From Amborella trichopoda (taxonomy: Eukaryota; Streptophyta; Magnoliopsida; Amborellales; Amborellaceae), in assembly GCF_000471905.2 (NCBI RefSeq), contig NW_006498233.1, forward strand, positions 3,450,698 through 3,514,697: DNA of 64,000 nucleotides, given 5' to 3'. Position numbers and translations under genes: made by a program. The notes under the pieces are model-generated. The model saw only the letters and a program-made list of their open reading frames with translations. It was not told the DNA's origin and made no database searches. Positions 1-10,973 of this stretch are shown here, one piece after another (positions within the stretch are counted from its first letter, which is position 1; each line of letters starts with the position of its first letter).

Positions 1-32
1 AAAAAATTTGGTTGCTCAATTAGTGAGGATTT

Positions 33-152
33 GTGTTGGGGAATTTGGTTTTTTTTTTTTTTAATGACTATTGCTCTTCTACAGTTCTATATTGTGTTGG
101 TGAATTTGGTTTTTTTTTTTTTAATGCTTATTGCTCTTCTACAGTTCTATTA
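33..152. repeat. Tandem duplication, about 61 bp x 2
   Basis: Two head-to-tail copies begin at 33 and 94 with GTGTTGG, continue through a T-run of 14-15 bases, and end in TTGCTCTTCTACAGTTCTAT. They differ at only a few bases, so the duplication is fairly young. The open frame across it on the + strand is a by-product of the T-rich repeat and is not called as a gene. Confidence 0.85.
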
Positions 153-340
153 TATGATTTTCTTTAGTCCTTTCCTTATATTAAAAAGTAAAAGAGAAAA
201 AGGAAATATGGGTTATGGCTACTTTTTCCATTTGGTATGCTTCTCTTTTTTATTAATATATTTTCACTATAATGTTTTTTGAATTACACCATTTGTACTA
301 TTAAAACTCGTAAGTTGTATGTACGGGTTATATTTTGATT

Positions 341-772
341 GGGGAAAATTTCGTACAGAATCCTAATTCTTCGTATTATTTCATAGTAGGCCTTCTTTCT
401 GTTTTTCTTTCAAGTAGCATAAAGAAATCCCTAAGGATTTCACTGTACCCCATCATCTCTTATCTCCATCTTTTATAAAATTTTGACTACAAAAATTAGC
501 TCCAACAAATCTTTTTATACCATTTCATCCCAAAAACTTTTTTTGCATTCTTTTTCCCTTTCCACCCATTAAAAAAGTTTTTGGGTTGAAATTGAATAAA
601 AATATTTGTTGGGGCTAATTTTTATGATCAAAAGTCAATAAAAGATGAAAATAAGAGATGAGGCAGTATGGTGAAATCTTTAGGGCTTTTCTTATACCGC
701 TTGAAAGAAAAACGAAAATAAGATCTACCATGAAATAATACAAAGAATTAAAGTTTTATACGAAATTTTCCC
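341..772. mobile_element. Fold-back (long inverted repeat) MITE
   Basis: Two arms of roughly 200 bp face each other: about 341-547 and 574-772, with a loop of about 26 bp. The outer ends read GGGGAAAATTTCGTA on the left and, on the complementary strand, GGGAAAATTTCGTA on the right. Shared inner blocks include AAAATTAGC[T/C]CCAACAAAT and TTTCTTTCAAG. Arm identity is roughly 80% by eye. No transposase frame is present. The flanks TTGATT and ATTGATT resemble a target duplication but do not fix its length, so the superfamily is left open. A transcript through it would fold into one long hairpin. Confidence 0.8.
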
Positions 773-2237
773 TATTGATTATTCATCGAGTTTTTGTTGC
801 CTTAAAATATGATTTGTAATGGCAATGTTATAGCAAAATTGAAATTGATAAAAAGAAGAAAACTTCGGGCACGGCACCTAACATTCCTGAAAATTGGAGA
901 ACTAAAGAATTGAAGTGAAATAGTTGACCTGATATATATTGGATTAAGGATGATTTGATTTGTTTGTGCTTTTTAGAAATTTTTAATGACACAAATGAGG
1001 GAATATGTTTTGGATTATCAATTTCATGGTGTTTAAGTATAAAAAGTATTAGACCTTCTATTTTTGCTTTACAATGTTCAGGGCTTTTATCGATAAATTA
1101 TTGCAATAACATGAAATTACAATGCTGGAATTAAGAGAACAAAAATAAATAGGGAGGAAAGAGAAAATCTTAGACCTTCAAAGGTACGACAAAAATCTTA
1201 GTGAGACTCAAAATTGGGAGCAGCTTCTCTTGCAAGAGGAGGAGTTTTAAGAAAATATAAATTTACTATACAAACTGCACTTTGGAAAAGTCCAGGAGGT
1301 GCTTATTCCTTGTAGCTAGTGAGATACAATTTTCTAATTACTTTTGACTCAATTTATCAAAATAGTATGCAGATGTAAAGATGAAAAGCATTAAACGGTA
1401 GCTTCGTTAAAAAAAAAAAAAAAAAAGGTGTGACAGGCATCAAACTATTCAATCATTCTTTGTCAGACCTTTGGAGGTCCAAACTGCAATATCAAAATCT
1501 ATTCATATGAAAACAGGGCGTGCATCTTCCATATGCAACAGCGTGAGGTTTATGACCTGCAAGATTATTTCCATTGCCATGTTCCTCTAAGAATGCTTGT
1601 TTTGTCAATTTAATAAATGATTTCATATGAGAAACCAAATGGATTTTTTTAAAGGAAAAGTAAAACTTTAGTTGAAACTTATGAAATTTATTACAATGCA
1701 CCCATTGACATACATGGCATATTTGTTCCAGGTAAATTCTACCTCGTAGATGGAGGCTTACCATCTTGAAGACGTATAGATTAAAAAATAATCGTGGGTT
1801 AGTTAACCAAGGCCTGATGCTTGTATAATATAATAAAGTGAACCAAGATTTAGACAATCTATTTTCTTTAAATATAATATAAATTGAATGTTTTAAAAAT
1901 AAACATCTTAATTGGATGGACGTTGATATCTAATCATCTACACTGCAATTGAATGATTAAAAATAGGCATTAGTCGAGATTTTGGGGGATAATTTATCAA
2001 TGGGAAACCAAATATAAGAAACGGGCTACACAGGAATCTCAGACGTGTGAACCAAACCTAAAAAAAACACGATTGGAAAACTCTTACACAAAGAATTGTT
2101 TTAAAAATTGTTATAAATATGCAAACTGTTACACATGAACCAAACGAGCCCCTAGTGTTAGGGTGGGATGGGTGGAGGGTTTTCCCGCATATAAGTTTTG
2201 ATTTATAGGTGGGAAAACGTATTCCCAAAAAAATTTT
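773..2237. other. AT-rich intergenic stretch, no gene recognised
   Basis: I see no supported gene here. There is an A-run near 1,410-1,427 and a minus-strand open frame of 121 codons (1,857-1,492) whose last third is less biased than its surroundings but which I cannot assign to a family. Near 2,130-2,155 the sequence ends in CCAAACGAGCCCCTA, which resembles a terminus of a PIF/Harbinger or related MITE, but I could not find its partner. Confidence 0.5.
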
Positions 2238-3061
2238 GAGGGCGTTTGGTCGCTACATTAAATTACCCATTTTTTTGAAAAGCCTGGCAACTCTCGATGA
2301 TGAGAAATGTGGACTTCCACCCTCAAATGGAAGAGTCTCAATCCCCCAAGAAAATGAGACACTGTGGATTTTCTCCTTTTCCAACTGTTGGATTTTGTGA
2401 ATTTGACACAAAACATCAAATGATCTTTTTCCCAAAATTGAATGGTGATGATGAAATTTGGAGGATATGTCCCTCATTGATGTGCATATGTAAAAAATAT
2501 GCAAAATCATTCATATAGAATAAATGACCAAAATAGCCCTCAGTTTTAGTGGTATCTTGGTCATTTGCTTTTTTACAAAATACTTTTTTTTTTACACAAA
2601 GTTCGAAGTTTTCTTTTTTGAGCTTTAAGGCTCATAAATGGCACATTCACATCCACCTTATTTGAAATATAACGAACAAAAGTGATTGTGATCTCCTTGT
2701 ATTAAAAGTAAATAGTCTCTTTGTATACTTTTTGTTATCAAAATCAGGGATAAAACTTTTTATTTTTTCTCCAAGTGAAAGAGGATATCTTGCCGTTTTG
2801 TGGGGCATAATGACAAGCGAAAATGAGACACTTCCATATTAAATTGCTATATCCAGTACGAGCAATGTAAGAGCAAATTTAAGATACAATGTAGACAAAT
2901 ACATATTAAACCGTGTAATCTAACTGCAATGTATTTCCTATGTTACATCTAAATATTATCCAAACAGTAACAATTCATTTGCATGTAATGTATTACACAA
3001 TAATGTATTACGCCAGTAATATATTTCACAGACAATATATTTCCAGTATCCAAACGACCTC
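2238..3061. mobile_element. PIF/Harbinger-like non-autonomous element, copy 1
   Basis: The right end (about 2,930-3,061) is a close inverted match to the left end of the element at 51,860-53,211. Both carry ATATATTGTC[C/T]GTGAAATATA and TATTACTGGCGTAATAC in the same order. The right terminus reads CCAAACGACCTC followed by TTA, and the left terminus candidate at 2,238 reads GAGGGCGTTTGG. The target triplets are TTT on the left and TTA on the right, so the duplication is imperfect and the left boundary is the weaker one. No transposase is encoded; short open frames inside are shadows. Confidence 0.6.
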
Positions 3062-3189
3062 TTAAATTATAAGGAAAACCGATAGGAGGAGAAGAGCTAG
3101 AAATAAATGGGCAGAAAGTAGGGCCGGTTGCATCTTGTGTAAATAGACAATTGAATGGCCCCTTCCTTAAAACAAGCCAGCCACTACGG

Positions 3190-3440
3190 GTGGCAACGGG
3201 CTGGGCCAAGTCTGGCTGTAGGCCGGCCTAGACCAGGGATGAAGAAGCCGGGCCTTGTCAAGATTGGGCTGGGCGTGATAGGGTAAGGCCAAATACAACA
3301 ATAGCAAACAAAAAAAGAAAGAAAGAAGAGAAAAACAGTCTCGACCAGCCCAAGAGGCTGACCCTATCGCACCCCTGGCCCAAGCCTGGCCCAGCCCTCT
3401 CCTCAAACAATTGTACAACGTGGCCCAGGCCCTAGTTTTT
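3190..3440. repeat. GC-rich inverted repeat with GGGCTGGGCC motifs
   Basis: GGGCTGGGCC occurs on the + strand near 3,199 and in inverted form near 3,390-3,400, separated by a purine-rich middle. The block is much richer in G and C than its AT-rich surroundings. Its origin is unknown; a small inverted-repeat transposon is one possibility. Open frames in it are short, and I give them no function. Confidence 0.4.
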
Positions 3441-5562
3441 AGTGCCAAGCGCCACACCAACCGGCCCACTGCCAGCCGTACTGAACTCCATGCCAAGAGT
3501 CCTCATAAGTTCAGTTTTTCTTCTTGATGTTGGTAAAGCTGCGGGGTCATTGCTTTCGCCTTGTCGACACCTGAGAGTCGTAATCCCAGGTAAAATGGCG
3601 CACTACTTCACCTCGGGCTTTGCTTTTGATAAAAACTTTAGAGCTCCTGTCTCTTTACTTCTTGTAAAGTACCCCTCAAATGAGGTTGAGGCGTCCTTAT
3701 TATAGAGGAGATGGGAGAGGCTGCTGGTTCCAGTTGGCCTTATCAAATGAGAGTAAGGCCCATCAATTATAGAGAGAGACATGCAATGGGCTCTCATTAT
3801 AAAGCCCACCTAACTTCTTTAGGTGGGAGACTCCCACTATGGCCTCTAGTATGTCAAGGGCTCCCATTGGTTGACCCACCCAACTTCTTTAGGTGAAGGG
3901 ATCCTATTGGTTGAGTTTACATTGCCTTTGGAGATGTGGTCTCTTGTCGCTAGCCCTTACCACTTGTTGTTGGCATGTAATTACTTTTGAATTTATTGCT
4001 TGAGAATGTGTTATAATCGATGAAAATATCTTTTGATCATTTATTTATTCGTATATGGAAGTCACAATTATTCTATTCATTCGATATCAAATTGGATGAA
4101 TTGGAGTGAGTCATGAAATTCAAAATTTGTTTTCTGAAATTTTGTGTTATTCAATGACACTCTTACATTTTCAAATTAAAAGGACAATTATGATCGTGAC
4201 CATACGAAAGATAAACTATCTCTTGTGGATAATCATGAAGAGAATATGTTTTATTTGATTCTCTCTCCTCTTATTAGTGAGTAGGGTTAAGAAATATACT
4301 TCAGATTATGCTCTCCCATCGATATAGTCCTCTGAGGATCACAGCAGAGCACTCTATATTTATGTTAGGACTATGTAAGTAGACAATGATACCCCCTTGT
4401 AGAGTTATTTAAGGAGAGGGGAATGATCACTTCAAAAGGTTTTTGCCCTCCTATGAGAGTCGTGGGCCCCTCTAGGCATCGATAATGACTCGATAGAGTG
4501 AAGGGAGTCTTTCTCTCGCGTGTGGTGTGGCCCGGGAAAGAGAGTGGGCCGTAATCTAAAAAGAGTGAACTCCAAGTTAGAGAGAGTGGGTTGTGGCCTA
4601 TGTTACATACAATCTGATATGCATATTTATTTAAGATACAGATGTGAGTGTCAAAAAATGTGAACTCAAATAAATGTGATCTAGATACGACACTTACACA
4701 AAATATATATATATATATATTGAAATTTATATCATTCACGTCTATGTTTACATATACGGCAATTCATATGTCTAACAATAATAAAGCCTCACAAATTAAT
4801 AGACCAAAAATATTACTTTGTGGATCAAGACAAGGGCAATAATACATCTTTCAAAAGATTGTGTTAAAAATGTAGACAAGGACAACTTCTGCACTCTGTT
4901 GGGCAAAGTACTATGAACTTTAAAGACTATCAAGGCGGTTCATTTCACCGAACCCACTAATGCTGGGTCAAATCATTATGAAAGTACGTATCGTCTACAT
5001 TAACAAATCACGATCAATCAGCATATAAATAATATTCAAAGTTCAACACCCATGGTCGTCATTCATTGAAAATTAAAAGAATTTCCAAACCACACCACAA
5101 TAGATACCGAGGCATCCACAAGTAAATCCACAAGTAAACAATCTAAAACTTACAAGGGCAAGAAATAGAAATATTTATGTTCAAATCAAACCAACTACAT
5201 GAATAATAGGTGGAACAAACATAAAACACAAGAGATGGGAGTGCCCAATTGGCTTTTCATAAGTAGGGGAATAGGGGAACATTGGAGATGAGGTGAGATG
5301 AAGATCTTTAGGTGCTTGGCTTGAAGACGGAGAAACCACAAGTTAGAGAGGAAGAAATCTAGAAAGTTCGTTGGTGCTTAAAATAAAATAATACTTTCAT
5401 TTTATAGAAGTAGTAATTTATATAACTCAATGTAAAAAAATACAAAACAAATATTTTTATCTTTTATTTTAAACTAGTTTTTTATTTCTAAAATATTTTT
5501 TATTTTAAAAATAAAATTTACTCGTTCGCCATTGGTGTTTATAAACAAAGAAATATCATAAA
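3441..5562. other. Unassigned repeat-like intergenic DNA
   Basis: No gene is recognised. Sequence at 3,500-3,960 has repeated phrases such as CCCACC[T/C]AACTTCTTTAGGTG (near 3,806 and 3,879), and 4,440-4,600 carries repeated AGAGAGTGGG blocks, both reminiscent of decayed LTR sequence, but I found no partner LTR, primer site or coding domain. The last 150 bases are very AT-rich. Confidence 0.4.
4702..4720. repeat. (AT)n microsatellite
   Basis: This is an uninterrupted run of alternating A and T of about 19 bases. Confidence 0.9.
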
Positions 5563-7098
5563 TGTGTGAAAAAAGAGACATACCCCTATGCACCATAGAA
5601 CTGTGGTTGCATTCGGTCTAGGTAACCATAGGTTTATCTCTAGGGGAGAATATGTAATCCATACACTGTAATTATATCTCCTTGCCTACTAGCTGACTTG
5701 GTAGCCTAATCATGAACTTCTGCAGTGGTCAGTGGGTCATGCAAACTGTTGTGCCAGTTTGAGAAAGCAAGTGTTAGTTATAGTCCATAATAAAAGATGA
5801 AGTGCTTCAAGATTATTAATTCTTAAACGTAGAAGAATCATATTCCCATCAAATTTAGTCGTTTTTATTTATTTTCATATTAATTGATTTTTAGAATGAT
5901 TATTTAAATTTTTGTAAGTCTCTGGATATTTTATTTTTACAAAAAAAATTTATAAAATAAGAAATATTCAATTTTTAGTATTTAAATAATAAAAAAATAA
6001 AGTTTATTTTCTAAATACTAAAAATCAAATTTTTATTTTAAAAATTAATGACATATGAACACTCATGAGGGCCCATCAGGACCCCATGGGATGTGAGTGG
6101 GGCAACCTATGGGAGCTCTAGTTGGCACGCCCCCACTTTAAGCAAGGAATTCTCTAGAATTTTGAATTCCACTTATTTAGGATTTATTGATTTAATAATA
6201 TCTTATTGAGCAAGTCAATTAAAACATAATATATTATATGAGTCCTAAGAGTAAAGGATTAGAATTACACAAAATAGATATTTACCTAAACATATGCTTT
6301 TTGATATTTTACTTATTTTCTATTTGGTAGGATAAATAAGGTTATGAATCATCCTTTGAATTATGATGGTTCATCTAAAGAATGAATGACTCGGATCTTT
6401 CACCCAATAGGTCTCCTATGATCAATTGGTCATGATCAACGTACAAGAATGACTATCATCATAGAACCCTATCCTTTTGAAAAGTCTATAAATAGAGGCC
6501 TCCTCTCCTTCATTTTTCATACCAAAAATCTCTTTATCTCTAAACTCTTTAAGGTGGCACGCCACCTCTGAGAATTTCTTCTTTCTATCTCTCTTGAAGG
6601 TTACATCTCTCTAAAGAGAGATAGGGGACACGCCCCCATAAGAAACTATAGAGATGGGCACCCCCTTCCCCTAAAATTGCCCTAGGCATTGATGCCTTGG
6701 ATAGATCAAATAGTTATAGTTATCATATTTTTGCGAAGGGGTTTAGTTAGGGCTTTCTCATATTTGGAAGCTCCGAGATTGACCAATGATTCCATGCACT
6801 ATGGGAGGAGGAGACTCGATGTGGGGTATATTAAGTCTGGTTGAGGTAATTTTCGGGCATCTTGCTTTATGATTTGTAATATTTTATTTCTTATTCTTAT
6901 AAACTATTATGTTAATTTTATTCATTGAATAAAGTAAGTTGTGATTAGTGATAACAAGTGAGACCCACTATTGGTTATTTACTTGTTTATTTTGAAATGA
7001 ATTTATTGTAATTGGACTATTGTAAGTGTTCTAGTAGGTGTGAAAAGAAAAAAATAAAAACTATATACACCGTGCTAGATCACCTTATCTAATTTTCA
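5563..7098 (+). repeat. Left LTR of the LARD-like element
   Basis: This aligns along its length with 10,974-12,839. Matching landmarks are AGAAGAATCATATTCCCATC near 5,831 and 11,254, the AAAACATAATAT block near 6,221 and 11,573, and GAGATTGAC[C/T]AATGAT near 6,775 and 12,508. It ends in CA at 7,097-7,098, one base before the primer site. The start is uncertain by about 30 bases. Confidence 0.8.
6486..6495 (+). promoter_or_regulatory. TATA box of the left LTR
   Basis: CTATAAATAG, followed by AGGCC, is a near-ideal plant TATA box in the middle of the LTR, where the U3/R boundary is expected. The right LTR has only a degraded version (TTTTATAGC near 11,750). Confidence 0.65.
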
Positions 7099-7099
7099 T

Positions 7100-7112
7100 T
7101 GATATCAGATAT
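7100..7112 (+). other. Primer binding site, initiator-Met-like
   Basis: TGATATCAGATAT lies one base after the left LTR and differs by two or three bases from TGGTATCAGAGC, the site complementary to the 3' end of plant initiator-Met tRNA. Position and sequence together support the strand and the LTR boundary. Confidence 0.65.
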
Positions 7113-7339
7113 AGATTTACTTGCTGCCCTATTTTTTTTAATTCACTATTTTTGGTGAGTTGGGAATCATAGATAAGAAAGCTAATGACTTTGTAGTCAA
7201 GTGATATACTTCGAAAAAAATTATTGGCATGTTCAAACACTGAAAAAACACTCTGCAAAATGGGGTATTTTGTACTGTTTTGGAACATTGATATGAAAAA
7301 GATAATAAAGTGTTTATATAATGCATAATATTTTGTGTT

Positions 7340-8400
7340 TTTTGGAGGGATTTCTTACAAAATTTCAATGGGAAATCCTAGGGGAATTGAGATTTATGGA
7401 CTCATCGTTGAAGGATATCAGTCTTGAACGTACAAAATCCAAGAACTGTCAATTGAGTTCCGTGAATTTTTCCACCAATCAAATGATTTTAGTTTTAATT
7501 AAAATTTGACGATAAGTCATCAAATTGAGTCTACTTTCAAATAAAAATAATTTCATAGAGAAAACCCTTGTGGCTTACAAGGTATAGTTATTTTATTGAA
7601 GGGTATACAAACACTAGTTTTTATAATGAAAAACTGTTTCAGTGACATAAAAATCATGATTTTATTTCCATTCTTAAAAGAATGTTTTGGGGAGCATAAT
7701 AAGTTTTTAGACTGCCATTTTGAGTCTAGTTTTTATTAAAAATTATTTGAGAGAAATATCCATGAGAGATAAGGAATTAAAATTTTAGATTGGAGAGAAG
7801 TCATAATGAATTCTACAGTTTAGTGTGTTTCATTGAGATGTGAATATCTATAGTTTTCAAGCCTACCGAACATAGTCATATGAGGCCTGTAGACATATAC
7901 ATATTAACGTTTTGTGTCTACTTTCAAATAAAATAAGTTTGAAAGTGAAATTCTATGAGGATAGAGAGGAAAGGCAATTTTGCTAGATAGTGTTCATCTT
8001 TAAATTCTACAGTATGACCTATTTGTAATATAAATATAAACTATTTGTTTCTATAAAGAAAAAATTATTTAGGATTCACATTGTGATTTCAAGGTTTGAT
8101 TTTGAACCTAGTTTTCAACAAAAAAGGTTTGAGGAAGAAATCCTTTGTGAATTGAGAGAAATAATTATTTTATTGAGAGATGTGCAACCCAATTTTTTGT
8201 TGACGTGAATGTTACTAAATTGTAGAATCACTAAATGGTATTATTTGGGGATGACATTGAGCACTACTCTGTATTTTTTAGTCTATTTCAATACTCGAAA
8301 AGTTTCAGATATAAACTCTTTGTGATTTGAGAGATATTGTATTTTATCATGAGATATTCATCTTTTGTTCTGCAGTAAATTAAAAGATATGGCAAGTTAA
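7340..8400 (+). repeat. Diverged tandem array of about 190 bp units inside the LARD-like element
   Basis: A phrase like GAGTCTA[C/G]TTTT recurs at 7,527, 7,722, 7,914, 8,104 and 8,279, so spacing is 195, 192, 190 and 175 bases. Each is followed about 30-40 bases later by a phrase like GAGA[A]A[A/T]T[C/A]C[T/C][T/A]TG and then by a version of TTATTTTATTGAG. A weaker unit precedes the first. Units are strongly diverged, so the array is old. No open frame follows the repeat. Confidence 0.65.
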
Positions 8401-10973
8401 GGCACAGCTTTGTACTCCTCATAATGGCAGTCTTTTTATGGCCCATTTAAAAGTCGTACAGTTTGCCATGAGCATGATTTATAACAGTAAAACTTCAAAG
8501 AGAGGTGATACAAAGTTGGAGAGATATGACACGCTATGTGAAGAGTGCTCAATCTGAGAATTGTAGAAAGAAGAAAAACACAATACCTGTAAAAACATCT
8601 TGGTATCTATTCATTATGAAGCAATGTATAGAAGCCTTAGTAGCAGCATAGAAACCATGCAATCAGTAAAAAATAAAAAATCAAGATAGTGAATTTTGGT
8701 GTGACGAAATAGAGAAGGTATTCGTCATATATTGTAAGGGAGAATACAAAGGCCGAAGAGGTGGATGCTTCATCGACATGTAAAAGATGATGACCAAGTG
8801 CTTCTTCATCAGTTGTATGCTATTCCAAGATCACAAAAGTTCATCAACAAGGAAAAACAAAGAATAAAAAAAACTTATGTACCACACTATATATTTTTAA
8901 GGTATGAAATATATCTCATATTGCATAATGAAGTCATATAGGGAAAGATGATTCAATAAATTTTTATTTATGTTTTATATACTTCTTTGATTATATCCTG
9001 GTTGTTTGTTTATGAATGAATGGAGTGTATGGACATTTGTTGATAGGTGCTGGCAAGTTTGAAAGAGCACGATGTTTTTTTTTTTTAGTACCTCCTTGTG
9101 CTTGTATGAACTAGTTAAAGTAGTAATACACATGGAGATGTGGTTAACTACTTAAGATAGTAATACACATATATAGATGTGGTTTGATCAATGACTATGA
9201 ACCTAAGTATCAAACATGAGAGATGGGTGTGGCTCATTCAAATATGTAAGCAAAAAGGGACTGTTCCGATGGAACATGGTTTTAGGGACCATCCTATGAT
9301 TTATTGCATGTGATGATGATCTCATGATAAGGTCTCCATATTTGTCGAGAAGAAGTGTTTGTTAGGTTATCAATAGTAACTATTATTTAGTCATGTTTTA
9401 TTTGGATAAAATCATAAGATGGACTTTATGATTTTTTTTTGTGGCTATAAACAAGACTTGGTAAGTAACTAAATGTGAATGTGGTAAAATGATTTATGAA
9501 GACTAAGCATGTATTTTAAAATTAAATTGGACCATTTGTGAAAAACGTAAGTTTATAGATATGGTTTTGAGAAAACCCCATCGTCTTGCAAGGTCCACGA
9601 AATCTTTGTGAAAAATCATTCTAAAACGCCATACAATTTTCTAATTATTACTTGTGAAAATATATACCAAGTCAAGAAATTTTTAATAAAAGGACCCATG
9701 TTTTTTAATTATTTAGAATCCTCAATTATCTAAGACCATGAACTATAAGGAATTTCAAAGGAATGCCATCTTAATAAGCCTCCTTGACACATGCTGTGTG
9801 GATTTGATAACTTGGATTGTATGAGTTTACTACTAAGAAGATTGATGTGAGTGAACCTTATGGTTCATGAAGGTTTTGCATATTGCGAAACCAATGGGCA
9901 TTGAGTTACTTATTTTCACATTAGCCTTACCTCATGGCATATGCATGAAAATGCTGAGAAAGTATATGTTATCTGTGCTATAATATAATTGAGTGAGTGC
10001 TGCTACAGCCCTATGATTCTTTTTAGTTGCTTGGATATTCATATATATAGGTATTCTATTATGAAAGATCCAAATAAACTCAACAATCCAGCAGGAGCAC
10101 CTGCTTATGTTTGTCGGGCTAGTTAGAACACATATTATAATGTTCGTTCATGAAATCCGGATGTGTGACGCTAGTTGTATGGCTACATAAGGGAGCAACT
10201 TGATTGAAGAACTCCTTTGAGCCCCTGAAGATGCGACTTCATGTGTTGAGGGTTACATGATGATCTTTTACGACAACTGGTCCATGATTCGCAATGCGAC
10301 ATGTAAGATGGACTACGACCACGTTCGGGATGAGATTCGAGCAACAAAGACAAATAGGCATTGCATCAATACATCCTTTGTGAAAGGATTGATGACGAAA
10401 GAGTTCGCCACAATTAATGTAATAAGAGATAATAAATGAAAAATGCTTGAGAAAGTGTATAATGGGGGGATGAAAATGTATGGAAGAGAGATTGTAAGGT
10501 CTTCCAAGGCCAAGTGAGAGATGTAGGGTTTTGTGGCAATTAAAGGCCTTATGAGAGCATGTAATCAACATCTAATAGTAGATCAAAGAACTTCAGTTGG
10601 AGTATAGTCATGAAGGGCTAAGAGATTATGACCCTGAGGGACCAAGAGATTGTGGTCTAAGGGACCAAGAGGTTATGATCTAAAGGGACTAAGATAAGAA
10701 AATGCTACTTTCCAATACTCAGACTTGGCTTGACGAGCTAGGTCAATCAAGTTGGAAAACCGCTAAATACCTAGGCATAAAGCACAACGGATGAGGCTTT
10801 ATGGGTTATCCCTTGATGAGGTTGAAGTTGCCCAAAGGAGTGAGCCAATGGACTGTGTGACCCTTGTGTATGATGGTTGGCCTCTACAGACGAGAGCCAA
10901 AGCCTCATCAATGAACCATCGCACGGTATGTGCATATGATAGTTGTATCGAAAAAGCAAGATATCAAGAAGGA
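8401..10973 (+). other. Rest of the LARD-like interior, non-coding
   Basis: No retroviral-type domain can be read in any frame. The longest frames (10,571-10,239 on the minus strand, 10,257-10,439 on the plus strand) overlap each other and match nothing I know. The last 430 bases (from about 10,540) align with 62,550-62,930, showing this is family sequence and not a private insertion. A purine-rich AAGAAGGA just before 10,974 is the likely polypurine tract. Confidence 0.6.

Noticed and set aside
1492-1857. Minus-strand open frame of 121 codons with a cysteine-containing tail
   Set aside because: No family motif recognised, no splice or promoter context that I could support, and AT-rich chance frames of this length are common here.
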